Assembly: GCA_004335835.1 (NCBI GenBank) | Contig: RWJK01001715.1 | Coordinates: 1 to 64,000, forward strand | DNA length: 64,000 nt | Direction: 5' to 3' | Source of the DNA: Scenedesmus sp. ARA3 | Lineage: Eukaryota > Chlorophyta > Chlorophyceae > Sphaeropleales > Scenedesmaceae | Shown: piece after piece, positions 11,121-23,493 of the stretch | Position numbering within the stretch: the first letter of the stretch is position 1 | Layout of the letters: each line of letters begins with the position of its first letter | Position numbers and translations under genes: made by a program | Notes under the pieces: model-generated | What the model was told of the DNA's origin: nothing | Database searches by the model: none | The model's input: only the letters and a program-made list of their open reading frames with translations

Positions 11121-14100
11121 TTGAGGCGCATGTACAAGCTGCGGCTGCTGCTCCTGCGACAGATGCATTTGAGCAGCCGGTGTGATATGCACTGCTGGTT
11201 GTGGCGTCTGGACAGCCGGTGTGATCTGCACTGCTGCCTGGGTTGGCTGCAAGTCAGATGCCACGGTAACATGCTGCCTTGCATTGCTCAAAACCTTCAT
11301 GGGTGCAGCTGCAGGTTGGGTCAAAAGCTGCCCACTGCTATGCTGCTGTGCATTTTCAGATTGCTGCTGTTGATCAAGGTGCGTTGCAGGCGACTGCTGC
11401 TGCTGCTGCTGCTGCTGATCTGGTTGTGCTGCCGGCTGCTGCTCCTGTGCTGCCTGTGCTGCTAGCCGCTGCTGCTCTAGCTCTTGCGGCAGCTGCGGCC
11501 CAATCAGAGCTGTCCTCACCGCTGCTGGCTGCTGCTGCTGCTGCTGCTGCTGTAGTGCTGCTGCAGGTGATGCAGGCTCTTCCTCTGATGTCGGCTGTGC
11601 AGCAGCAGGGGCTGCAAAAATATCAGAGCCCGGGGGTGCTGCTGCTGCAGGAACTGAGGCAAGAACTGAGGCTGCAAGGGCTGCAGGGAACGATGCAATG
11701 CTGAACAGAGCTTCAGCCTCCTGCGTCTGGCTTGATGCAGCAGCTGGTGCTGCCTGCTGAGCTGCACCGGCTGCTGGTGTAGGTGCTGCTGGTGCCTGTT
11801 GTTCAGCACCTTCTGCTGCTGGTGCGGCAGCAGCTGCTGCTGTTGTTGCTGGTGGCTGCTTATCCGCAAGAATGTTCGTTAAAGTTGTGGCCAGCGCTGC
11901 AGCAGCAGCCGTGCGGATGCCAGCATTCATTGTGGCTGCTGGCTTTGGCGCCTGCTGCTGTGTCCTGTTGTGACGCACTGGCAGTTCTTGCTGCGGCGGC
12001 TGCATCGCTGCTGTTGTGTTTCGGCTGAGCTGCTGCCTGACAACAGCAGCAGCAGCAAGGCTTGTTGGCGCTGTGTGTGCACCTTTTGCTGCGCTTGCTG
12101 CCATTGCTGCTGCACCTGGTTTCAGCAGAGTGGCGTTGTTGGCTGCTGCAACTGGAGATCCTGCCACATGCTTTTGTGGTACTACCCGAGGAGCTGGTAT
12201 TGTGCTGCCGCCTAATGCCTTCATCACCGCTGCCACTGCACCTGGAGCAGCTGCTGTGTTCTTTGCACCTGGTGCTGTTTTGTTTGCAGCGCTAGTTGGT
12301 GCTGTTCTGTTTGCTGCTGCTGCGGCTTGGCGAGCCTGCTGGCGTGCCTTGTCAGCTGCCCGCTTGCGCTGCTGCTGCTGCTCCAACAATCTAGCGGCCA
12401 TGTACTCTGTGTTGCTGCCGCGCATCTCAAACAAGGCTGAGCCAGATTCCCCCACCTCCATGACCCTGCAGGGCTTGCTGCTTGCGGACTGCACCAGCAG
12501 CATGCGGTCGCTGCCGTCGCCGTCGCCGCGCACGTTGCAAGTGCCGTACCTGCAGATTATCCCGCACAACAGCGCAGCAGCAGATGGCAACAGATGGCAC
12601 CATTGGTGTAAAGCTATATGTACGAAGCGTGCGGTCGCTGCCGTCGCGGTCGCCGCCGCGGACGTTGCAGGTGCCGTGCCTGCGGAACAAATGCACACCA
12701 CCAGATGATAGCGCCATGAGTGTAAAACCGCCAGCTTCTTCAGCAGTTGAGATAAACCAGTGTAATGTGTAGGCCTGCTGGCGGCTATGATGTGCCTGGC
12801 TTGCTGGCTGACTGCTGCGCTGTGGCAGGTGGATGCACAAGCTGACAACATGCCTGATATCAAAGTAGCCTGTGAAGTGTTCACTGGGTCTACCTTGCAG
12901 CACTGACTCCGATCAGCCATTCAAAAATCGGTTGTTGCAAAACCACGTACCTGAACACAGTTCTCCGGAGGCCTGTACTGTCAAACGGCGGCGTCTCCCC
13001 AGGGTACCCAGCGTGGTTTAGCATGCCCTCAAAACCCTGCGGGCTCCACGCAAACCCTAGCTTGCCGGTGGTCCTGGGCGTCTGCGTTATGACAACTGCC
13101 ACGTCATAAAACCGGTAGAACGGCGCTGGAGCGGTGATGTATCCGCTCACATACTGAATGCCCGAGATTTTGTGTGCTCCGTGAGGAGTTACTTTCACGC
13201 CCGATTCGTTGGTGTAGACTCCAGGTTCGAAGCGCAGCGTTTTTGGATCCACGAAGGTTTTCGTTTCCCTGTCGTAGATGCAGTGCGCTGCTGTGATGGC
13301 TGCGTAATCTCCGATCCACGTGGCTGTGCAGTGTGCGCTGCAGCAGCACAAACAGATTGCATGTCATGCATGACATTGCAGGAAACGGGGTTAGAGTGAG
13401 ATTCAGGCAGTAAGTGATTGATATTTGAGCAACGTACATCCCTGTCAGTTGAGGTGCGCGATCGTGGTTTTGAGGCTCCACACACACGTTCAACGTCAAA
13501 TTTTAAAGGCTGATGATGGCACACAGGCAGTTAAAGACCCCTTTGATAGATCAGCGCTGCATCGCAACATGTGACACTTCCATTACCTGTCTGCAAGTCA
13601 CACCTGTGACCGTATATGATGTCTACAGCTGTCAACTTCTTGCATGCTGCTTCCTTTGGGCTTTTGCTTTCCTGCAAGTCAGCCACCCAAACCCATGCCA
13701 GCACTGTCTGCCTGTTTCGCATGTACATTTGCGCTCACCTGGGCACCCCTTCCGCATTGAGCAGTGTCAGCTTGCCCACTGCATCATACGGAAAAGCAGT
13801 TCCGGCCATGATCTCCTTGCTGCGTCGCATTGCAAGGCGCTTCGCACGGGACCAGTCAGCTGGCTCCGGCACAGCCGTCTGGTTCAGTGGATGCATCTGA
13901 TAGCTGGATAGCTGCAGCCCTGAGCTTGCTTTGTTACTGCTGCTGCTGCTGCTGCTGCTGCCAGGGAGGCCTCCTAGCCGTGCTGCTGCTGCTGCTGAGT
14001 CAGCAGGCAGTAGCATGGGAGGATCCGGTGAGCTGGCAGTAAAGCTACCGCTGCTGCTGCTGCTGCCGGAGGCAGCGACTGCCACTGCTACTGCTGCTTC

Positions 14101-14768
14101 TTTCGGGCGCGGGTCTACGTACACCAATGCATCTGCAGAGATGCGCATTGGCTGCATGAAGCGAGGGTCATTGGCGGCTGCATCTTTGTCCCTGTGTGTC
14201 AACAAACAAGCAAAGCATGCAGACGTAGCCAGAACCTCAGTTGAGTGTCCAGCAGCAGACGCAAGCAGCTCCGGTTGATGCAAGCAGTCTTCCTTCGCGC
14301 TTTTGTGCAAAGCTATTCTGATAGTTGGGTCAATGCCAAAGAGCAGCCATCTGCAACACGGCTGTGATCACGCAACGGGGCTAGGCAATGTACTGCCACC
14401 ACAGCCAGCTGACGTGCAGCCATATGCACCAACCCCTCTGCTGTTGGCAGCTGCCCGCTCACTTTATAGGTTTTAGGCTCTTGAGGGTTTTGGGGGTGAA
14501 GTGGCGGCTTACTGCTGCCTGCCCAAGCAGCACAAACCCTTCGTGCTCAAAGCGCTGCATCTGTGAAGCCGTGAACTTCTGCTTGTTGTCCTTGTCACTT
14601 CTGTCATGTCTGTCTCGCTTGCTGTTCCTGTCGCTGTGTCTGTCTTGAGCAGAGGCAATGGAGAAGACAGCTTCCTCCCCATCTTGAACAACTGCAAAAG
14701 GCACTGCAGCAGCAAGACACGGCACGTGTTGGCTTCCAATGGTGATGCTCTGCTGCTTTTGCTGCTAT

Positions 14769-14806
<38 letters not shown>

Positions 14807-14910
14807 CATCATCATACAATGCTGCCAATCATACTGTGTCTGCAATTTGCCTTGACCCGCCATGTGATTCTCCCTGACATGTTGACATAGACAGCAGTAT
14901 GCTGCAAATC

Positions 14911-14956
<46 letters not shown>

Positions 14957-15274
14957 TGCTTCTGCTGCTGCTGCTGCAGCCCACCTGCACTGGCGTCTTC
15001 GCCCTCAACGATGCAACTGCCATGCTGCAGCACAAGCAGCCCTTGACAATGCGCCAGACAAGGGTTTTGAATTGTTACGTTGCCTGCCACACACACCGGC
15101 TGTACAATTGACCCACAGCCCATGCTACAGTTATGTGTGCTTGCAGCAACTGCCGCTGTATCGTTCTGCTGCAGCTGACCTTGCCGCTGCTGCTGCCGCT
15201 GTAGTAGCCGCTCCTGCCGCCGCTGCTGCTGCATCAGCAGCGCTACCTGACGCTGCAGCTGCTGCAGGTGCTCG

Positions 15275-15325
<51 letters not shown>

Positions 15326-15477
15326 AGACCACTGCGACTGCTGCTACTGCTACTGCTGTCTGCTGCTTCTGTCCCATCCTGCAGCAGTACCCTTGCAGTT
15401 GCTGGCCTCACAGAATGCACCAACACAAGAGCTGCAGGCAGATTTACAAGCACATGTGTGATGCAGCTGTACACAGT
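9966..15477 (-). CDS. Secreted serine protease (V8/trypsin-like, S1) with Kazal-type domain and Q/A-rich tail
   Basis: Exons 15477-14985, 14703-14513, 14151-13739, 13337-12951 and 12549-9966 join in phase, giving about 1,355 residues. An N-terminal hydrophobic stretch (VLVNLPAALVLVHSV) looks like a signal peptide. No ATG opens the first exon, so a short upstream exon (perhaps the ATG at 15656) is missing from the model. Exon 1 has a Ser/Gln stretch and a Kazal-like domain with the PVC-x6-10-C-x3-C spacing. The peptidase core follows. The catalytic His is in ITAAHC (about residue 384), Asp in YDVAVV (about 444) and Ser in VGESGSA (about 530), a complete triad. A Cys pair precedes the His as in S1 proteases. 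The last exon then runs 800 residues of Gln/Ala-rich sequence to a conserved-looking end (MGAEMDVAVELDRELYEF). Substrate unknown; the Kazal domain could restrain the enzyme itself. Confidence 0.75.
12600..12690 (-). repeat. Ghost copy of the protease Ser-exon acceptor and start
   Basis: Immediately upstream of the exon starting at 12549 lies a second acceptor plus exon start: CGCAG followed by codons for RHGTCNVRGGDRDGSDR. The used copy reads RYGTCNVRGDGDGSDR and alone continues into the catalytic GESG. Both copies keep the same phase. Confidence 0.75.
15008..15131 (-). other. Kazal-type inhibitor-like domain inside the protease
   Basis: The minus strand encodes six cysteines in the order C-x3-C-x7-C-x10-C-x3-C-x10-C with the diagnostic QPVC and NPCLAHC stretches. 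Kazal domains inhibit serine proteases through a loop after the second cysteine. Finding one in the same chain as an S1 catalytic core suggests an intramolecular pro-inhibitor, which is inference. Confidence 0.6.
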
Positions 15478-16183
15478 CTGATCAAAGATGATGAAAGCAG
15501 CAGGAAACCTTTGTTTTCCACATTATCACGCATAGAACACAAATACCATCAGATCAGCCATGGGAACTGCAGCAGGCGCCAAAGGATCTCATTGTGGTGA
15601 CGTATTGGCAGCACTGCACAGCAGTGCAGTGCTGCTACAATCCTGATATTCGCCATTGCCGGTCCACCTTTCTTACGCTCACCGCAAATAGCAAACGCCA
15701 CGCCGCAAGTGCAAAGTCTTAAGCTTGTATGCCGTTTGCGCCCCATGTCGATGCTTGCGCTGCTGAGCGGCAACACGGTACTAGAAGTAGCGCGAAAACT
15801 AGCCCACCGCCCTCCGACCCAAATCCATGGTATGTGTTACTGATGTGAGTCGAATTGCAGTTGTAAATGTTTCAAAAGCTATGAATGAGTACGCTGGCCA
15901 TCGGTGACAAGAGCGCGACAGCTTCAGGGCACACCTGCAGCCACGGACGAACAAACGATTAAAAATCGGTCAATGAATATTCAAGGCAAAAAGAACAATA
16001 TGCTAGTTTCTTCATGGTTCGGCGGCGACATGACACGGTTTTTCAAAACCACACAAGGGACACAGCAGTACTGATCAGTACTCAGTCATGACTCAAGCAC
16101 AGCGACAGCTGCTGCAAACATGCACTGCTGAAGCGCGACCACTTCAACTGCGCATTCATCAATACCAACAGCCTCCCAGCCAC
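15478..16183. other. Region between protease 5' end and FANCM 3' end
   Basis: About 700 bp with no confident gene. A minus-strand ATG at 15656 opens MANIRIVAALHCCAVLP, a possible first exon and signal peptide of the protease; the donor that would join it in phase is weak. The rest should hold the protease promoter and the FANCM 3' UTR. Confidence 0.4.
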
Positions 16184-17632
16184 TCAGTAGCCGCTGCCCT
16201 GGCACACTTTGCAGTACCAGTCACCTGCAGGCACCACACGCAGGCCCACGCAGTGCAAATGGAATGCCAGGGGGCAGCCATCACACATCAGCAGCTCCCC
16301 ATCACCCCTGCACAATGCACACACATCATCATGGCTGCCGTCACTGCTGCACCCCTCATCATCCTCTTCTCCACTACTGCTATCCCTCACACCAGCAGCA
16401 GCAGCAGCAGCAGCATCGCCAGCGTCATCACTTCCGTCATCTATCACTATCACATCCCCTACTCCTGCTCTACCCTGCTGCTGCCTATCACTGCTACCTA
16501 CTCTACCCTGCCTGCTGCTGACTACACCTACACATGACTCTACCTGTGCTGCTCGCCCTGCTGCTGCTGCTGCAGCGCCAGTCCCTATGCCTCTGCCCCT
16601 CCCCATCATGCCCCCAGCCCCTGGTAGCCTGCCTCCAGCAGCAGTGGCAGCAGCAGCAGTAGCAGCAGCAGCAGCTGCTGCTGGCTGGTCTGCCTCGTCA
16701 TCGTCCTCTAGCTCATCACTGTCATCTATGACCTGCCGCCGCCGCTGCCGCCCCTGCTGCTGCTGCTGCACTCCGCCTGCAGCAGCACCTTCCCGCTGCT
16801 GCTGCTGCTGCTGCCGGCCGGCAGTTGCGGCCCTGCCTCCAAACAGCTGCTGCTGCTGCTGCTGCAGGTCATCTGCTAGCTCGGAAGGCTCCTCTATCTC
16901 ATCTGTTACTTCTGTTACTTCTGTTACTTCCGTAGCAGCTGACTCAGAGGCCAGCACCCTGCCCCTGCCTTGCCTGCCTCTGCTGCTGCCCCTGTTGTCT
17001 CGCCGCCCAGCTGCTGCTGCTGCAGCGCGCCCCTGCTGCTGCTGCTGCAGCCGCCTGTTCCCTAGCAGCTCCTCACCCTCGTCCTCCTCCTCCTCATCTC
17101 CTTCGTCCTCTTCCGACTGTGAACACTCAACTTCACTGCCATCTTCACACTCCTCTTCATACTCATCCTCCTCCCCTGCCGCCTTGTACCAGCTAGGTGT
17201 GTCAGCCAGTGCAATACCAGCCGGCTCATCACCCGACAAGCCACCACCCCCACCTGCATCAGGTGGCGTCTCATCCAGCCAACCATCTCCTGCCCCAGCA
17301 GCAGCAGCAGCGGCAGCAGCAGCAGCAGCAGCAGGCTCCTTCTTACTGCCTTTTCTGGATCTCCAGCCGCCATCCTCTCCTGCCTCACCCTGTCGCTGCT
17401 GCTGCTGCTGGGGCTTGCTGACGTGGCGTGGCCGTGCCCTGTGCCTGCCATTGACCAGTGCCCACATGTCCAGCCCGCCGCCTGGCGTCTGCTGACTCAG
17501 CAGCAGCGAGCGGTGGTACAGGCCCATGCCGGGCGTGGAGCTGCAGCAGCGGCAGCAGCAGCAGTAGCAGCAGCAGTGTCAGACAGCGGCAGCGAGCGTT
17601 GATACAGGCCCATGCCAGGCGTGGAGCTGCTG

Positions 17633-17663
<31 letters not shown>

Positions 17664-18397
17664 GTTAGCAGGCACCGCTCAGTCGCGTCAGTGCCACTTG
17701 CAATGGTGACCGCGCTGCCTCGCATACCCTGGCATAACACACAGCAACAACAAGCGCTTGCAAATACTCACCGCTCAGTGGCGCTGCTGCCGCCTGGTGT
17801 TGTGGCCTCAGTGCCGGTTGCAATGAAGATCAAGAGGTCATCATCCTCGTCCTCGTCAGCAGCTGAGTCACCACACTCAACCAATCAAGCGCTCACCGCT
17901 CAGTTGCCTGCTGCCGCCTTGCTCGCTGCCACACGTTTTGCTACTAATGCCCGCAGTGGGCACCCTTTAGACGCTAATATCTTTAAACAATGTGACAAAG
18001 CATCAGGCACTCTCTGCTCAGTGGCGCCGCTGCCGCCTGGTGTGGTGGCCTCCGTTGCAATCAAGCCCGACAGGTCGTCATCCCCGTCCTGTTCAGCAGC
18101 TGAGTCAGCACATTCAACCCCATCAAGCGCCACTGCTCAGTTGCCCTGCTGCCGCCTTTCTGGCTACCACACGTTTTGCTACTACTGCGCGCAGCAGGCA
18201 CCCCCCAGGCAGTCGATACCTTGAAACAATGTTCAAAAAGCCTCAGGCACTCACCGCTCAGTGGCCCCGCTGTTGCTTGGCGTGGTGGCGTCTGTTGCAA
18301 TGAAGCCCGACAGGTCATCGTCCTCGTCCTCGTCAGCAGCTGAGTCAGCAGCTGAGTCGTCACTGTCAGCCTCTGCCGCCTCGTCGATGAAGACGCT

Positions 18398-18445
<48 letters not shown>

Positions 18446-20057
18446 CATGAGATCCAGCAGGCAACTGCAAATTGAGCACGGGTTCAATGAAGCAAGGCTC
18501 ACGCATGCACGCATGCATGATGCAACGTTGCACCCTGCATGCCTAAAAGCAGCTCAGCTGCTCACACCAGCCCAAATCAAGGCAAACCAGCACCCTGCAG
18601 CTCAACTCTAAAACACTATTTTGAACAAGCTACATATATATGCAGCTGCGGCTCGCACCAGCGGCCAGCACGGCGGGCCCTCGCGCCAGCAACAGCAGCA
18701 GCAGCTGCTGCAGCTGCAGCGCCTGTAGCTGCCCTCGCCCGCTTCCTCCCTGCCTGCTGCTGCTGCTCAGCTGGTGCAGTGCAGCCCGCTACCCTGCCAC
18801 GCGCATCACCTGCTGCTGCTGCCGCCCCTGTGCGCTGAAGCCTGCCAGCACCTGCACGCTGCTGCTGCTGCTGCTGCTGCTGCCTCAGCCGTGCTGGTGA
18901 CTCAGCCAGACACACATCACTGTCCTCAAAGCACTCAGGGCCCTCCTCTGAAGCAGCAGCAGCAGCAGCAGGCCTTGCGGCAGCCCCAGCAGCAGCAGGG
19001 CTGACCTCAGGCGACTGCAGGGCTTGTGACAGCAGCACAGCACCCCTGCGGCCGCCACACGGCCTCGCCCGCTTGCGCCGTCCAAACCCAAAACCAGCAG
19101 CAGCACTGCCATCACCAGTGCTGGGCTCAGCACTGCATGCAGCAGCAGCAGCAGCGGCAGCTGGTGTGGTGCTGCGTGCCCTGGCAGCAGCAGCAGCAGC
19201 AGCGCGGGGTGTCACTGCCATCCCCAGCTCTGCTGCTGCAGCCGCTGCTGCCGCAGCAAAGCCACCCACTCCAGCACCCACAGCAGCAGCAGCAGCAGAC
19301 GCTCTCCCATCGGCAGAGGGTGGCCGCTGCTTCGTGCCTGGCTTGCTGCTGCTTGCTGCTGCAAACAGATCTTCCAGCCCATGCAAGCCCTGCAGATCTC
19401 CCTCCTCCCACGTGCAGGGACCCCGCGCTGGCCGTCCTGCTGTCCCTGGGGTTGTGTGCGCACTGGTAAACCCTGCAGACCCGCCACTTAAACCCTGCCG
19501 AGCACCTTTGTCGCTGCTGCTGCTGTAGCCAGCGGCTTGGCGCTTGCCTGTGCTGGGTATAATGTGTGAGGGAGCTGGCATGGTGCGTGCAGGGGGGGGC
19601 GACATGCAGCCGGCAGCAGCATCAAAGCGCAGCTGCCTGCTCAGCTGAGGCTCTGCTGCTGCTGCTGCTGCTGCTGAGGTTTCCGGCTGCTGCTGCTGCT
19701 GCTGCAGGTCTTCATTGCTGCTGAGTTTGTTGCCTGGCTTGAGCTTGAGGTCTGGCGTGGCTGAGCCCTGCCTGCAGCCAGCAGGCGCAGCTGTGAAAGC
19801 AAAACCACCAGCCACCTCAGCTGCTGCTGCTGCTGCTGAACCAGCTTGATGCCGTGCTGCTTCCTCGCCGGCACCTGCTGCAGCATCCATGTGTGGCAGC
19901 TGCCCAGGAGGGTTTGTTTCAAGCTGCTGGTGCTGCTGTTCCTGCTGCGCTGGCGGTACTTGCAGCAGCAGCAGGTCTCCATCAGCCGCTTGATCATCAA
20001 TAGAGTCGGGCAGCCAGGACACGCCTGCAGAGTGGCTGGAAGCCGCGGCCACTTGCA

Positions 20058-20113
<56 letters not shown>

Positions 20114-20328
20114 GTGTTTGCCTGCATTGCCTGTGGCAGCTCCAGCTGCTGCTGCAGCAGCTGCTGCTGCAGCAGCTGCTGCTGCTGTTCGGCTGGCACA
20201 TCCGCTCGAGAAGCTGCTGCCTCCTGTGCTGGCTGGTGTAATACCACTGCAGTGCTTTGCGGCTGCCTAGTACCTGCTGCTCTGCTTGGCGCTGCTGCTG
20301 CTGCTGCTGCCGGCGGCGGCTGAGCATT

Positions 20329-20367
<39 letters not shown>

Positions 20368-20886
20368 CTCCTGGCTGCTCAGCTCGTCCCAGGATGAGGC
20401 CTGCACGGGGCGCCGCATGGCTGCCCTGGCGCGGTTCTTGCCCATGCCGTTACGCCGCAGCGGCTGCCGCTGCTGCTGCTGCTGCCGCGGCTGCTGCTGC
20501 TGCTGCTGCCGCGGTGGTGGTGGCGCGAATGCATCAAATGCATTGTCTGCTGCTGGTTGCTCGCTGTCATCGAATGGGTCAATATCAGGTGGAGGAGCCA
20601 GGGACGCTACAGGCTGTGAATGCAACGGCAGCACAATGTTGGGCTGCTGCTGCTGCTGCTGCTGATATGCTTGGTGCTGCACAGACAGGGCCTGGGGCAG
20701 CTGTTCCAGCTCCTGCTGCTGCTGCGGCTGCAGGCAGCCAAGCTGCTGCTGCCCGCCAGGCCCATCACCAGTGCTATCTGTTGGAGGTAGCAGCTGCTGC
20801 TGCTGCTGCTGCTGCTGATGCCCAAGCGACAGCTCCTGCTGCCACACCTCTGCTGCATCTGCAAATGTGTCATCAACCTGAAGCCC

Positions 20887-20941
<55 letters not shown>

Positions 20942-21427
20942 GTCTGGTGCCCAAGTGACAGCTCCTGCTGCCACACCACTGCTGCATCTGCAAGTGTGTC
21001 ACCAATTTGCTGCCCCTGCTGCTGCTGCTGCTGCGTGCCATGCTGCAAACTGCCACCACCTGCTGCACTCTCCCGTTGCTGCAGTCCCAACGGCATGTCA
21101 GCCTGTATGCCAGGGCCTGGCTTATCACCACCAGCTGACGCTGCAGCAGCGGCAGCAGCAAGCTTCGGCAATGCAGTGCTGCTGCAGTGCTGCTGTGCCA
21201 GCTGCTGCTGCCGCTGCGCCAGGGATACATCTGCCTGCGTCTGCAGCAGATCCGCTGGCAAGTGCTTGCCCCGTACTCCGCCTGCTGTTGAAGCAGCGGA
21301 AGCAGCAGCACCGTTCGCTAGCTGCTGCAGCCGCCGTGCCAATGGGACGTCAGCTTGAGTCACCGGCAGTAGCTTTGCCTGATCATCTTCACCCTGGAAA
21401 GCTGCTGTTCTGCCACCTGCTGCTGGC

Positions 21428-21482
<55 letters not shown>

Positions 21483-22593
21483 GATGCAGCTGGCGCTGGG
21501 CCAGTGGCCGGTCAGCTTGAGTCAACACAACCTCGTGCGCTTCACCATTCGGCTTCTCTAACGTGCTGTCTGCTGCTGCTGCTGTACTCAGCTGCTGCTG
21601 GCGCTGGGCCAGTGGCACGTCAGCTTGAGTCAGCAACATCTGCTGCTCGACGCCACACGCCTCTCCTGCTGCTGCTGCTGCTGATGTTGATGCTGCAGTC
21701 AGCTGCTGCTGGCGCTGCACCAGAGGCACATCAGCCTGTGTTGCTGGCGGGCTCATCCAAGAGTCGTTATCCGAGTCATCATCATCATCATCTGCTGCTG
21801 CTGCTGTTGCTGCTGCTTGAGGCGCTGAAAGCTGCTGCGCTGTCGCACCAGCCATATGTGGTGCCTGTTGGTTGCTCTGCTGCTGCTGCTGCTGCAATGG
21901 CTGCTGCTGGGGCCTGGCTACTGGAATGCGCAACGCCAGCGGTATGTCTGACTGTGACAGCTGCTGCTGCTGCTCCTGCTGCTGCTGGTGCACGTCCCCA
22001 CCACATACGCCTGCCAGCTGCTGCTGTCGCTGCGCCAATGGAACATCTGCCTGTGTGCCTTCTGCAGCAATCTGCTGCTGCTGAGCTGCTGCTGCTTTGC
22101 CTTTCCTGGCTGCAGATGCTGGCCTGGGCTTCTTGGGTCCTGCCAGTGCCAGCATCCTCTGCAGCAGCGGCACATCTTCCTGGCTGTGGCCCTCATCTGG
22201 CTGCTGCTGCTGCTGCTGCTGCTGCTGTACGCAATGCACAGCGTCGGCAGCTAGTGCTGCGGTATCCGGCCCCTCTGCTGCTGCTGCTGCTGCTGCTTTC
22301 TGCCTCAGCCGCCAGGGCACCTGAGCCTGCTGCGCTGCAGCAGCACCGCCAGCTGCCTCATCTGCCTCTTCATCATCAGAGCAGCCAAGCGCATCAGCAT
22401 CGCTGCCATCAGCACCTGCTGCGGCTGCTGCTGCTGCTTCCTCAGCGGCAGCTGTGCATGCGCTTGTACGCGTCTGCTCTGCAGGCTGCATCATCACATC
22501 AGCTGCTGCTCCTCTCCTGCCAGCCACAGCTGCCAGCTGTGAGCTGCAGCCCAGCAGCGCTAGGCCCACCAGCGGATGAGCATCATGCGACCC

Positions 22594-22629
<36 letters not shown>

Positions 22630-23459
22630 CTCAGCATCAGTCAGTGGCTGCATCAGCTGGTCAAGCACTGCTGACAGCGCACCAGCACCACCACCAGCAG
22701 CTGCTTTGACGCAGCCGCTAGCGGTACCGCCGCCGGCAAGCTCACGCTGCTGCTGCTGCTGCTGCAGGTGGTAGTTCTGCAGCAGCTGCTGAGTGGCCCA
22801 GCTGCCCTCCGGCAGCAGCACTGCTGCAGCGCCAGGTGCGAGCCTGAAGCTGCCGGTGCGAGGGTCAAACTCAAACAGGCGCTGCTGCTCTGGCTGCTGT
22901 TGCCACTGCTGCTGATTGCATGGAGCATCACATTCTAGCTGCTCGATTAGCTCCACTTTAGCATCATCATCATACTGGCTAGCCTGCTGCTGCAATCCAC
23001 GACCTGCTGCAACCCTTGCAACATGCATCTGCTGCTGCTGAGCATGCAGCGGGCCTGGTGACTCCCCCACCACCTGCACATCATCATCACTGCAGTCCCC
23101 TGCTGCAGCAGCATCCCCAGCAGCAGCAGGCGGCTTGGCTGCAGCCAAGTCGTCTAGCTGGCTGTCTGTTATGCCGCACATGTCATACACGTCGTGCACC
23201 AGCTGCTCAGTGGGTGCCAGCACTTCCTGCTGCTGCTGCTGCTGCTGAGGCTGAGGCAGCCGCTGCAGCTGCTGCTTCCGGCGAATGGCCTTGCCTGGTG
23301 CCGGCTGGCCGTCCCCTAGGGGGCCTCTTGCTGCTGCTGCTGCTGCTGACCATGAGGTGCCGAGAGCAGCAGCAGCAGCAGCATCTGGCAGAGGGCCAGG
23401 CGTACCCCAGCCATCATCACTTTCCGCATCAGCACCAGCCGCCCGACGCCTGCCTAACC

Positions 23460-23493
<34 letters not shown>

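Noticed and set aside
16209..17495. Plus-strand Ser/Pro-rich open frame of about 428 codons
   Set aside because: Shadow of the acidic and Gln-rich last FANCM exon; the PHD finger is on the minus strand.
20286..22709. Plus-strand open frame of about 807 codons opposite FANCM exon 13
   Set aside because: It is the reverse reading of Gln/Ala triplet-rich coding sequence, giving poly-Leu/Ala/Cys. It has no domain, and the minus strand has in-phase splice junctions and conserved motifs.
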